From Chthoniobacteraceae bacterium (GTDB lineage Bacteria; Verrucomicrobiota; Verrucomicrobiia; Chthoniobacterales; Chthoniobacteraceae), in assembly GCA_947471505.1 (NCBI GenBank), contig CANIWM010000027.1, positions 1 to 63,035 on the forward strand: a stretch of DNA of 63,035 bases. Direction: 5' to 3'. Position 1 is the first letter of the stretch. Every line of letters begins with the position of its first letter. Made by a program: the position numbers and the translations under genes. The notes below the pieces were generated by a model. It worked only from the letters and a program-made list of their open reading frames with translations. It was not told where the DNA came from and made no database searches. Of this stretch, positions 19,253-27,800 are shown in pieces.

Positions 19253-20293
19253 CTACTCCTCCAGGGTGATCGTCCTGCGAATCTCGTCGGTTTTCAGGCC
19301 GAGGGCGCTGGGCATCGTCACGCCGGGGAGGATGGCGACATCGTAGATTTCGCGGACGATTCCTTCGATGGTGATGGAGTGGACGACGTCCCCGGTGCGT
19401 AGGTCCACGACGAGGACGCCGCAGCGGGGGGTGACGTTCTTTTTCTCCAGCGCGGCGTCGAGCGGGAGGCCGCTGAAGGTGCGGTTTTCGCGGCAGGTGG
19501 AGAGGCCGATGACGGCAAAATTTCCCACGAGCGATAGGCCGCGGGCGTAGCCGGGGCAGAAGGCGATGGGCTCGAATTTGCCGGTGGCGAGATCGACGCG
19601 CCCAAACTCGCCAGCGCCGCTATTGAGGACGTAGAGCTGGCCATTATGCCAGCGGGGGGAGTGGGGCATGGAGAGGCCGCGGGCGACGATTTCATTGCTC
19701 TGCACATCGCAGACGACGCCGCCGGATTGCCGGTGTTCGCGCCAGCCTTCATGCACGTCGGTGGTGCTGACGGCGGTGATGAATGCGGGCTTTCCGTCGC
19801 GCATGGCGAGGCCGTTCATGTGGCAGCGGTCCTCGGCGGCGAGGCGGGAAATCCACGGCGGCCGCCAGAGCGGGCGGAAGCTGTGAGTGTCGCTCGGCGC
19901 GGCGAGGCAGGAGAAAAGTGTGGCGACGAAAACAGGGCGGCCATCGGCATCGAGGGCGACATCATGGGCATCGACATCGCCCGTGGTGGTGGCGAGCTGG
20001 GGGACGTAAAACGCATCGAACCCACCGGGCGCGGATTCGCCGGGCGGCAGTGCATTTTCAAAGCGCCAGAGCTGGTAGAGGGAGGACATCCAGAGCGTCC
20101 GCGCGCCGGAGACGGCGAGGCCCATGCAGCGCTCGAAGGTGCGCTCAAAAACGCTGAGCTTGCTGTCGGGCCGGATGCCGAGGAGGAAGAGTTTGCCGGT
20201 CTGGTACGTGGTAAAGGCGAGCGAGAGGCGCTGCTCGCGCATCCATGAGACGAATTGGCGGGAGGCGTTAAGCTCGAGTTGAGGTGTGGACAT
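19253..20293 (-). CDS. TIGR03032/DUF4915-type protein (346 aa), function unknown
   Basis: The protein starts MSTPQLELNASRQF and has the landmarks I associate with the TIGR03032 (DUF4915) family: LSLAFTTYQTGKLFLLG near the N-terminus, then a beta-propeller-like series (DAHDVALDADGRPVFVATLF, CHMNGLAMRDGKP, MPHSPRWHNGQLYVLNSGAG, CPGYARGLSLVGNFAVIGLS). The family's function is not established; a propeller binding or lyase-like role is a guess. The frame stays open far upstream to 21886, but that part is antisense to recQ, so I use the ATG at 20293. The gene is divergent from recQ with 105 bp between starts. Confidence 0.85.
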   Translation of the reverse strand: MSTPQLELNASRQFVSWMREQRLSLAFTTYQTGKLFLLGIRPDSKLSVFERTFERCMGLAVSGARTLWMSSLYQLWRFENALPPGESAPGGFDAFYVPQLATTTGDVDAHDVALDADGRPVFVATLFSCLAAPSDTHSFRPLWRPPWISRLAAEDRCHMNGLAMRDGKPAFITAVSTTDVHEGWREHRQSGGVVCDVQSNEIVARGLSMPHSPRWHNGQLYVLNSGAGEFGRVDLATGKFEPIAFCPGYARGLSLVGNFAVIGLSTCRENRTFSGLPLDAALEKKNVTPRCGVLVVDLRTGDVVHSITIEGIVREIYDVAILPGVTMPSALGLKTDEIRRTITLEE

Positions 20294-20398
20294 TCGGCGG
20301 GAAGCTACGGGGCGAACGGCGGGGATGGCGAGGCGTTTTGCCAAAAGCGATTTGCGTTTTCCTTGCTCGGTGCCAAGCGAGCGACTACCTGCCAGCGC

Positions 20399-22342
20399 AT
20401 GGATTTGTTGAACGCGCTCCGCACTCACTTTGGTCACGATTCTTTCCGGCCCGGCCAGGAGGCTGTGGTGCGTGCGCTGCTTGCGGGCGAGTCGGCGCTG
20501 GCGCTGTTCCCGACGGGGGCGGGGAAGTCTATTTGCTACCAGCTCCCGGCGGTGATGATGGAGGGGACGGCGCTGATTATTTCGCCGCTGATTGCGCTGA
20601 TGAAGGACCAAGTGGATGCGCTGCGGAAGCGCGGGGTGGCGGCGGCGCGGCTGGACTCCAGCCTCACGGCGCAGGAGACGATGCAGGTGTATTCGGACCT
20701 CCGCGAGGGGAAGCTGAAGCTGCTCTACGTGGCCCCGGAGCGGCTCTCGGGCGAGACGTTTCTTGAGCGGCTGCGGCGGGTGAAAATCTCGCTGCTGGCC
20801 ATTGATGAAGCGCACTGCATTTCGGAGTGGGGGCACAATTTCCGCCCGGAATATCTGCGCCTTGCACGGGTGGCGGAGGAGTTGCAATTGCGGCCTGTGC
20901 TCACGCTCACGGCTACGGCGACGCCGGACGTGGCGCGGGATATTTGCAAGGCGTTCCACATCGCAGACGAGCGGCATGTGCAGACTTCGTTTCGGCGAAA
21001 GAACCTGCACCTCCGCATCACTCCGACTTCCGCCGAGGCGCGGTTCGACGTGCTGGCGAAGCGTCTCGCCAGCGCGAAAGTGCGCCCGGCAGTGGTGTAT
21101 GTCACTTTCCAGAAAACTGCGGAGGACGTCGCGGCGTATCTCGCCCGCACAGGGCTCTCGGCGCGGGCTTACCATGCGGGGATGGACTCGGCGGATCGCG
21201 ATGCGGTGCAGGATGCGTTCATGCGCGGGGCGTGCGAAATCATCGTGGCGACTATCGCGTTTGGCATGGGCATTGATAAGGCGGACATCCGCAGTGTCAT
21301 CCACTTCAACCTGCCGAAAACGCTGGAGAATTATCAGCAAGAAATCGGGCGCGCGGGGCGCGATGGGCAACCTGCGCTGTGTGAATTGCTGGCGTGTGCG
21401 GACGATGCGGTGCCGCTGGAAAACTTCACGCTCGGCGATACGCCGACGCCCGAGGCTGTGGAGTCGCTCGTTCGCAAGATGCTGCGCTCGGGTGAGTCGT
21501 TCGACGTGAGCCGCTATGACTTGAGCCAGGAGACGGACATCCGTCCGCTCGTGGTGGAGACGGTGATCACGTATCTGGAACTCGATGGTCTTTTGCGCCC
21601 GACGCACACTTTCTACGAGAGCACGCAGGTGGAGTTTCAGCGCCCAGAATCCGCGATTCTCAGCGGGCACACGGAGGACCGGCGGCGCTTTCTCGCGGGG
21701 CTTTTTTCCGCCGGACGGCGAGGGCCGAAGTATCTCACCATCACGCTGGAAGCCGCTGCCCAACAGCTCGGCGAGCCACGCGAGCGAATCGTGAAGGCGC
21801 TCACTTGGCTGGAGGAAACGGGGGCCATCACACAGAAGCCCGCTGGGCTGCGGCACGGCTTCCGGCTGTGTGGCGATGCGGCCCACCGCGACCCGGCGAC
21901 GGTGGCTGCGCAGCTCGCCGACCTATTTGCCCAGCGCGAAGCTCGTGAGACGCAACGGCTGAACCAAATCCTCGATTTTGCCATCCAGCCGGGCTGCATC
22001 ACGCGGCGGCTGCTCGGCTATTTCGGCGAGGCACTGGCGGATGAAAATTGCGGACACTGCCACTTCTGCCGCACCGGCACGCCGACGATGGCGGTGGGGC
22101 TCCCAGCGACGCCGATCCCGCCTTTCACGGATGCGGACGGGGAGGAAGTGCAGGCGCTCATTTTCGAGGAGCTGGCGCAGCTCAGCACTCCGCGCCAGCT
22201 CACGCGATTTCTGTGCGGACTCACGAGCCCGGCGACGAGTCGCGCAAAGCTGACAAAACGCCCCGAGTTCGGGCGCTACACGGCGACGCCGTTCCGGCTG
22301 GTGCTTGGGTTTGTGGAGCGGTGCTGGAGCGAGGTGGAGTAA
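20399..22342 (+). CDS. recQ: RecQ-family ATP-dependent DNA helicase (647 aa)
   Basis: This is a 3'-5' DNA helicase of recombination and fork repair. The Q-motif region FGHDSFRPGQ lies near residue 11, the Walker A core TGAGKS at 39-44, and DEAH at 136-139 followed by CISEWGHNFRPEY. Motif V/VI residues read ATIAFGMGIDKADIR and QEIGRAGRDG. A RecQ zinc-binding module sits at about 534-557 (C-x-T-R-R-x-L...CGHCHFC), followed by a winged-helix-like region. No clear HRDC domain is present; at 647 aa with this ending it resembles short bacterial RecQ forms. The start is the ATG giving MDLLNALRTHFG; the upstream open frame (from 20255) overlaps the divergent gene and lacks family similarity. Its 3' end faces the sulfatase gene, 29 bp away. 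Confidence 0.93.
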   Translation: MDLLNALRTHFGHDSFRPGQEAVVRALLAGESALALFPTGAGKSICYQLPAVMMEGTALIISPLIALMKDQVDALRKRGVAAARLDSSLTAQETMQVYSDLREGKLKLLYVAPERLSGETFLERLRRVKISLLAIDEAHCISEWGHNFRPEYLRLARVAEELQLRPVLTLTATATPDVARDICKAFHIADERHVQTSFRRKNLHLRITPTSAEARFDVLAKRLASAKVRPAVVYVTFQKTAEDVAAYLARTGLSARAYHAGMDSADRDAVQDAFMRGACEIIVATIAFGMGIDKADIRSVIHFNLPKTLENYQQEIGRAGRDGQPALCELLACADDAVPLENFTLGDTPTPEAVESLVRKMLRSGESFDVSRYDLSQETDIRPLVVETVITYLELDGLLRPTHTFYESTQVEFQRPESAILSGHTEDRRRFLAGLFSAGRRGPKYLTITLEAAAQQLGEPRERIVKALTWLEETGAITQKPAGLRHGFRLCGDAAHRDPATVAAQLADLFAQREARETQRLNQILDFAIQPGCITRRLLGYFGEALADENCGHCHFCRTGTPTMAVGLPATPIPPFTDADGEEVQALIFEELAQLSTPRQLTRFLCGLTSPATSRAKLTKRPEFGRYTATPFRLVLGFVERCWSEVE

Positions 22343-22371
22343 GAAACGAGGGGCACCTGTGGGGTTGGACG

Positions 22372-23877
22372 CTACTCCTGCGACTTCTTTTTCTTCTTTT
22401 TCGGCGCTTCCTCGACGGCGGGTCGCTCCTTCGCAGCAGCACGCAGAAACTCGGCCTCGGCGGCTTCCTTCGTCCCGGGTTGCGGACGCCAGTCGCGTGC
22501 GGGGACGAAACGCGGCTCAGCGGCTTGCAGCTCGGCAAGCGTCTCGAAACGGCGCCCCTGGTCATTCGTGTCTTCGATCCATTGATCCAAAACACCACGC
22601 AGGCGGACGAGCGCTTCCTTCGCGTCGGGCCTGTCGGACTTGGCGAGGTTGTTGATCTGCCACGGGTCGCTGCCCATGTCGTAGAGTTCTTCCTCCGGCA
22701 TCGTGGGCTGGCAGAGGATCTCCTGCGCGGGCGTGAGCTTTCCCTCGGCGTGCAGTTTCGGCAGAAGCGTCCACACGGGATACTGCTTCGTCTTGTATTC
22801 ATTGAACGCGAGGAACGGGACCCACGGCGTGAAATTGTGGATGTAACGATAGCGCTCGTCGCGCACGGTGCGCAGGCGCATCACCGTCATGTCGCAGCGG
22901 TCGCGATGGCCGAAAACGTAGCGCTGGTCGGGTTCGCAACGCTCGCCCAGGAATACGTGTCCTTGCATTTTCTGCGGCTTCGCGATGCCCGCGATGGCGA
23001 GCGTGGTCGCGCTGAGATCAATGCCTTGCAGCATCCGCTCGTCCACGCTGCCGGGCTTGAAATGCGCGGGCGCGACAATGGCTTTCGGATACTGAATGAT
23101 GAGCGGCACGAGGAGCCCTTCCTCGTAGCAGAACTGCTTTCCACGCACATGCGCTTGTCCATTATCGCCGAAGAAAACGACGATCGTGTTGTCGGCGAGA
23201 CCATCCGTTTTCAGCGCCTCGATGATTGTGCCGATTTTACGGTCCAGCTCCGTTGCAGCGTCGAGATACTCAGCCCAGTCCTGACGCGTGATTTCGTGGT
23301 CGGGATAGTAGGGCGGAATCTCCACCTTCGCCGGGTCGGCGTGTTTCGGTGCTTTATTCACGCGATGCGTTTCGTGGAAATTCACCTGCGCATAAAACGG
23401 CTGATGCGATTTCAGGTCGCCCCACTTGGATGAGTCGAAAGGCTTTTCCGCCGTGAGGAAGTTCCAGTCGGTTTTGCCGGTGCCCTTGAATCCGCACCCC
23501 GCCGGCATCTCGACGAGATTGGCGGTGAAGTATCCCGCATCGCGCAACCAGCCGGTGAGCGGACGCACGCCGTCGGGCAGTGCCTGTTTGTTCGCAGTGC
23601 GATGATTCTGTGCGCCGATGGTTGTCGCGTACATGCCGGTCATTAAAGCCGAGCGGCTCACCGAGCAGACCATGCCGTTGTAGAAATGCGTGTATCGCAC
23701 GCCCCCGGCGGCGAGACCGTCGAGATTCGGCGTGCTCACTTCCTTCGTCCCGTAGCAGCCGAGGTGTTGCCCGAAATCTTCGGCGATGAGCCACAGGATG
23801 TTCGGCTTATCAGCGGCATGGAGTGCGGCCAGCGGAGCAAGCATTAAAGCGGTAAGGATGGAGATGAGCAGTTTCAT
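22372..23877 (-). CDS. Secreted sulfatase, N-sulfoglucosamine sulfohydrolase-like (501 aa)
   Basis: This is a formylglycine-dependent sulfatase, probably cleaving sulfate from a polysaccharide in the periplasm or outside the cell. Residues 1-22 form a signal peptide (MKLLISILTALMLAPLAALHA). The metal-site start reads LIAEDFGQHLGCYG, as in heparan N-sulfatase-like members, rather than the commoner DD pair. The active-site segment is CSVSRSALMTG with Cys71: the third position of the C-x-[PAST]-x-R motif is Val, which is unusual. FFGDNGQAHVRG supplies later metal ligands. The C-terminus is lysine-rich (EEAPKKKKKKSQE). No anaerobic sulfatase-maturase gene lies nearby. Substrate is inferred only from overall resemblance. 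Confidence 0.9.
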   Translation of the reverse strand: MKLLISILTALMLAPLAALHAADKPNILWLIAEDFGQHLGCYGTKEVSTPNLDGLAAGGVRYTHFYNGMVCSVSRSALMTGMYATTIGAQNHRTANKQALPDGVRPLTGWLRDAGYFTANLVEMPAGCGFKGTGKTDWNFLTAEKPFDSSKWGDLKSHQPFYAQVNFHETHRVNKAPKHADPAKVEIPPYYPDHEITRQDWAEYLDAATELDRKIGTIIEALKTDGLADNTIVVFFGDNGQAHVRGKQFCYEEGLLVPLIIQYPKAIVAPAHFKPGSVDERMLQGIDLSATTLAIAGIAKPQKMQGHVFLGERCEPDQRYVFGHRDRCDMTVMRLRTVRDERYRYIHNFTPWVPFLAFNEYKTKQYPVWTLLPKLHAEGKLTPAQEILCQPTMPEEELYDMGSDPWQINNLAKSDRPDAKEALVRLRGVLDQWIEDTNDQGRRFETLAELQAAEPRFVPARDWRPQPGTKEAAEAEFLRAAAKERPAVEEAPKKKKKKSQE

Positions 23878-24051
23878 GCGAGTGTCTTTCGAGTCAGGGA
23901 CAGGTGGGTCATGCTGAGCGTTCCAACTTTTGTTTCAAGTCGCGAAGCCGAAGTGCCGTAGCCCGCGCGCTTCACAAACGTCGCATCCACATTCGTCCCG
24001 GTCAGCACTACAGCGCTTGGTTAGCAACCCAACCGCCGTCGCGGGGAGCCG

Positions 24052-24396
24052 TCATGGTGTCATCTCCTGACAAACGTCCGCTGCAAAGACAAACAACTGT
24101 CCGGGCTGGATGGAAATTGGGACGCTCTCTCGCCACCACTTCGCGGCGTCCGGTGCATGTGCAGCGAGTATCTCAACCGCTCGATGCGCCTCCACCACAA
24201 AACCGTTCTCTCGCTTCGTCCTGCCAAAGAGTCGGGCGAAAAACAAACCAAGCCGTGTCTTCGGATGTGAAAGGACACCAACGGTCTCAATCGTGTGAGC
24301 GCCAGAGACGGCGAGCGGCAGGACGAGCCCAATCCAAGCTGCGCGGACGTGCTCTGGCGCTTCGCCTGGTGGAGTGCTGGTGATGCGAATGTCCAT
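24052..24396 (-). CDS. Conserved hypothetical protein (114 aa), possibly transferred
   Basis: The protein reads as coding: MDIRITSTPPGEAPEHVRAA, then WIGLVLPLA, a GVLSHPKTRL segment and WWRESVPISIQPGQLFVF near the end. I vaguely recognise the STPPGEAPExVRxxW...GLxLPL opening as a recurring small family of unknown function; no catalytic motif is visible. The start is the ATG at 24396; an in-frame extension to 24453 lacks family-like sequence. The gene seems less GC-rich than its neighbours. It is bracketed by short inverted TTAGC/GCTAA words (24020-24025 and 24412-24417), reminiscent of gene-cassette borders. It lies between the sulfatase and the second giant's companion gene, on the same strand as both. 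Confidence 0.6.
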   Translation of the reverse strand: MDIRITSTPPGEAPEHVRAAWIGLVLPLAVSGAHTIETVGVLSHPKTRLGLFFARLFGRTKRENGFVVEAHRAVEILAAHAPDAAKWWRESVPISIQPGQLFVFAADVCQEMTP

Positions 24397-24629
24397 GACG
24401 TGCGAATGACGGCTAACTATTGGATCGCGAACAAGCCCGCAGGTTTTCGACAATCACCTTTTTAGGCGACCGATTTGCTGGACGATTGCAGGGCTGGGCG
24501 TTCATGCGGGTTGCTTTAGGCGCAATTGACGGAACCTCGCAATACAATTGCGGCTCCTTTGGCGGCGGGCGGGATATTTTCGCTGAAAATGATCCCGGCC
24601 CGCGCGCCTCGTCGCTTGGTGCGTTCGCT

Positions 24630-24869
24630 CTATCCGGCGTACACGACCTCTTTGATCTCGCTCATCTGGCCGATTTCCTCGTCGTTCACCACGCCGATGG
24701 CCATGTACTCGCGGACTTCGGGCTGGCCGGCAACGGCGAGGTCCGACTCGTCGAAGTAGGGGAAGCGGCGCTTGCGCACGGCGACGAGCTGCCATTGCAC
24801 CTGGCCTTTGATGCGGCGGTAGATGTTCACCGCGTCGAAGCCGGGCTTGGTGCCGCTGACTGTTTTCAC
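24630..24869 (-). CDS. Small FnIII-like protein (79 aa), coupled to the upstream giant
   Basis: It begins at a GTG (codon at 24867-24869) only six bases after the stop of the 4383-aa giant. The junction reads TAAGAGGCTGTG, so the stop codon overlaps an AAGAGG ribosome-binding site: a clear translational coupling. The protein (VNIYRRIKGQ, then VRKRRFPYFDES, REYMAIGVVNDEEIG) resembles the closing strands of a fibronectin III domain and the C-terminal parts of the FnIII-like proteins at 17517-18449 and 42162-43067, without their helical N-terminus. It could be a stand-alone domain or a surviving fragment. Function is unknown; the context suggests it works with the giant surface protein. Confidence 0.65.
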   Translation of the reverse strand: MKTVSGTKPGFDAVNIYRRIKGQVQWQLVAVRKRRFPYFDESDLAVAGQPEVREYMAIGVVNDEEIGQMSEIKEVVYAG

Positions 24870-24875
24870 AGCCTC

Positions 24876-27800
24876 TTAGAAAACCTCCACGAGACGGAAG
24901 TCATCGGTGGGGGCGATGAGGAGGTTGTCAGGCAGGAGCTTGTCGAGGACGATGGTGGTGGTGCCGATCTTCACTTTGCCGATCTGTTGGGCGGTGATGG
25001 CGTAGGTGTCGGTGGCGGATGGGCTGCTGGTGACTGTGCCTTTGATGATGAGGCTGGCGATGCGGGAGAAGACGGTCGGCGTGGCGTCGAAACCGGGGAT
25101 GGGTACGTCGTCGAGGCCGAAGCCGTTGTCGGTGTCGTCTTTGATGCCGGCGACGAGACTGGAGGCGGTCCAGTTGCCATTGATGGTGACGGTGCCGATG
25201 CTGGCGTCGCCGTTGGTGGGGACGAATGTTTTGTCGTAGCCGATGAGGATTTCGGCGTTGGCGACGTCTTTTTTAATAGTGAGGGAGCTGATGGCGACTG
25301 ACTTGGCTTGGGAGGTAGGGTTAAGGGGCCCACGGGCGGAGATGACGCTGGGCGTGGTGGCGTCGCCGATGAGTTTTCCGAGGACTTTCACCGCGCCGGT
25401 CGTGGTGGCGGCGACGAGTGCGCTCTTGGTGAAGTCGCCGTTGATGGTTGCGCTGCTGATGCTGCTGGAGGAGCTGATGGCGGAGTTGGTAAGCCCGCCT
25501 TTGACCGTGAGTTTTCCGATGCTGCCAGCAGTAAGGCCGGAACTCGCGAGAGTGGTGCCGCCGGAGACGTGGCCGATTTGGCCGTGGCCGAGTGCGGCGA
25601 GCCCGGCGAGCTGGGAGCTGGAGAATGCGCCGGTGCCGGTGAAGGAGCCGCCGACGGTGAATGAGCCGAGTTTGCCGAGGACGTTGAGGGTGGCGTTGGT
25701 GACGTTGCCCTTCACCATGACTTTCGGGAGCGCGCCCCGGATGGTGCTGATGAGTGGGTCGTCGGTGCCGGGGATTTGTGTGGTGCCACCCATCGCGCCG
25801 AGGCTGCCGACGTTGAGGAATTTGATGGCGTTCTTGAGCGGGTCTCCATTGCCGACATCGATCTGGCCGAGGTCGCCGGTGACGGAGACTTTGCCGAGCT
25901 TGATGCCGGTGGCGTCGATGGCTCCGACGTTGAAGATGCCGTCGCCTACCTTCTTCTTCACGGAGAAGGTGATGCTTGCGCCGTCTTTGTATCCGCCGTC
26001 GGTGAGGTCCACCATTTGCAACCCGCCATCGGCACCGAAAGTGAGCATGTCGGCGGTGATTTTTCCGCCGGTGACTGTGATGGTGATTTTGTCGTGGTCG
26101 CCGTCTTCGAAAACCGCGGTGGTGTTCGTATTTGGGACGACGGGAATGGCGCGAGTGGCGTGTCCGTAGAGCACGATGGCACCGCCGTTGCCTGCGGACT
26201 GCGATTCACTGCCGGGCTGTGGTGAGCCGATGAAAATATCGTCAAACCCATCGCCATTGATGTCGCCGCCGCTGACGCTGGTGCCGGATAGTGCATCTGC
26301 GGTTCCGCCGACAAAGCGGAAGCCGGTGGTGCCGGTGAGTGCCTCCAGATCGAGCGCGGATGCGAAGCCGGTCTTGCGGCCAAGGAGGACGTAGGTGATG
26401 CCTGCGTCGCCTAGCGCGCTGGGTGCGCCGACGACGACGTCGTCGAAGCCGTCATTGTTAAAATCGCCCGCGCTGCTGACGCTAATGCCGTTGTTGCTCC
26501 GGACGAATGCGGTGGTGAGACGGAAGCCGTTACTGCCGTCGAGCAAGTGTAGGTCAAACGTAGGCTTGTAGGCTTTGGCTTTGCCGAAAACCACGTAGGC
26601 GACTCCTGTAACCGACACGCCGATTTGCCCCGTTCCGTGGTTGGCAGCACCGATGATGATGTCGCTGACGCCGTCGCCGTTCACATCGCCCGCAGTGGCT
26701 ACGCTGCTGCCGAAAGCCTCGCCCGCCGCGAGCCCTTCGAGCTTGAAGCCGTTCTTCCCATCGAACGTGGAGACGTCGGTGGAGGCGGTGAAGCCGGTCG
26801 CTTTCCCCAGGAAGACGTAGGCTGCTCCGTTGCCGGTGATGCCGCTGACGCTGTCGGCATCGGGCGCGCCAATGAGGATGTCGTCGAAGCCGTCGCTGTT
26901 GATGTCGCCGGCCGTGGAGACGGAGGTGCCGAAGTGGTCGTTCGCTTGCTCGCCGACGAGTCGGAAACCGGCAGTGCCGTCGAGCCCGGAGAGGGAAATA
27001 GATGAGGGGAGCGTGCCCGCGCCGATCTTCGCGCCGAAGACGACGTAGGCTGCACCAGAGTCTGCGCCGTTTAGGTCGGAGAAGGGGACGCCGATGATGA
27101 TGTCGCTCGCGCCGTCGTTGTTGATGTCGCCCGCGTTGCTCACGCTGAAGCCTGCAAGGTCATCTGCGTTGACGCCGATAATTTGGAGGACGGAACTGCC
27201 CGTGGCCGTGCCGAGATCGACGGTGGCGGTGAAGCTGGTCTCTTTACCAAATAGGATGTAGGCCGCACCGGCATTGCTCGCCGCGACGGCGGAATCGGGT
27301 GCGCCGATGAAGATGTCCGCAATGCCGTCGCCATTCACATCGCCGAGGCCGCTGAGGGAGAAGCCGCTGCGGCCTCCGTTGACGCTGTCGATGATGGTGA
27401 AGCCGTTGGTTCCATCGAGTGTGGTGAGATCGAGCGTCGCGCCAAAGCCGTTCGCTTTGCCAAATACGACATACGTCGCGCCGCCGTTCTCGTTGGGTGC
27501 GCCGATGGCGAAGTCGCCGATAGAGTCGCCGTTGATGTCGCCAATGGCGGCGACCGAATTGCCGGTGGCACTGCCATTCGTGAGGCCGGGGATCAGGAAG
27601 CCGTTCGTGCCGTCTAGCTCGCCGAGGCTGATGACTCCGGGCGGGAGGAAGGGCAGGCTCAGGTCCACGGAGATGGCGGTGTAGTCGGCCTCGAAAAGGG
27701 GCGGGAGTTGGAGCGTGGAAAAGGTGCCGCTGACAGAGCCCGCGCTGATGATGCGGAAGTTGTCGCCGCGCGCCGGGGTGAAGCCCGCGAGGAATACGGA

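Noticed and set aside
20294-21886. Upstream 531-codon extension of the TIGR03032-type gene
   Set aside because: It is exactly antisense to recQ, is Arg/His-rich, and has no family similarity; the ATG at 20293 gives a family-like start.
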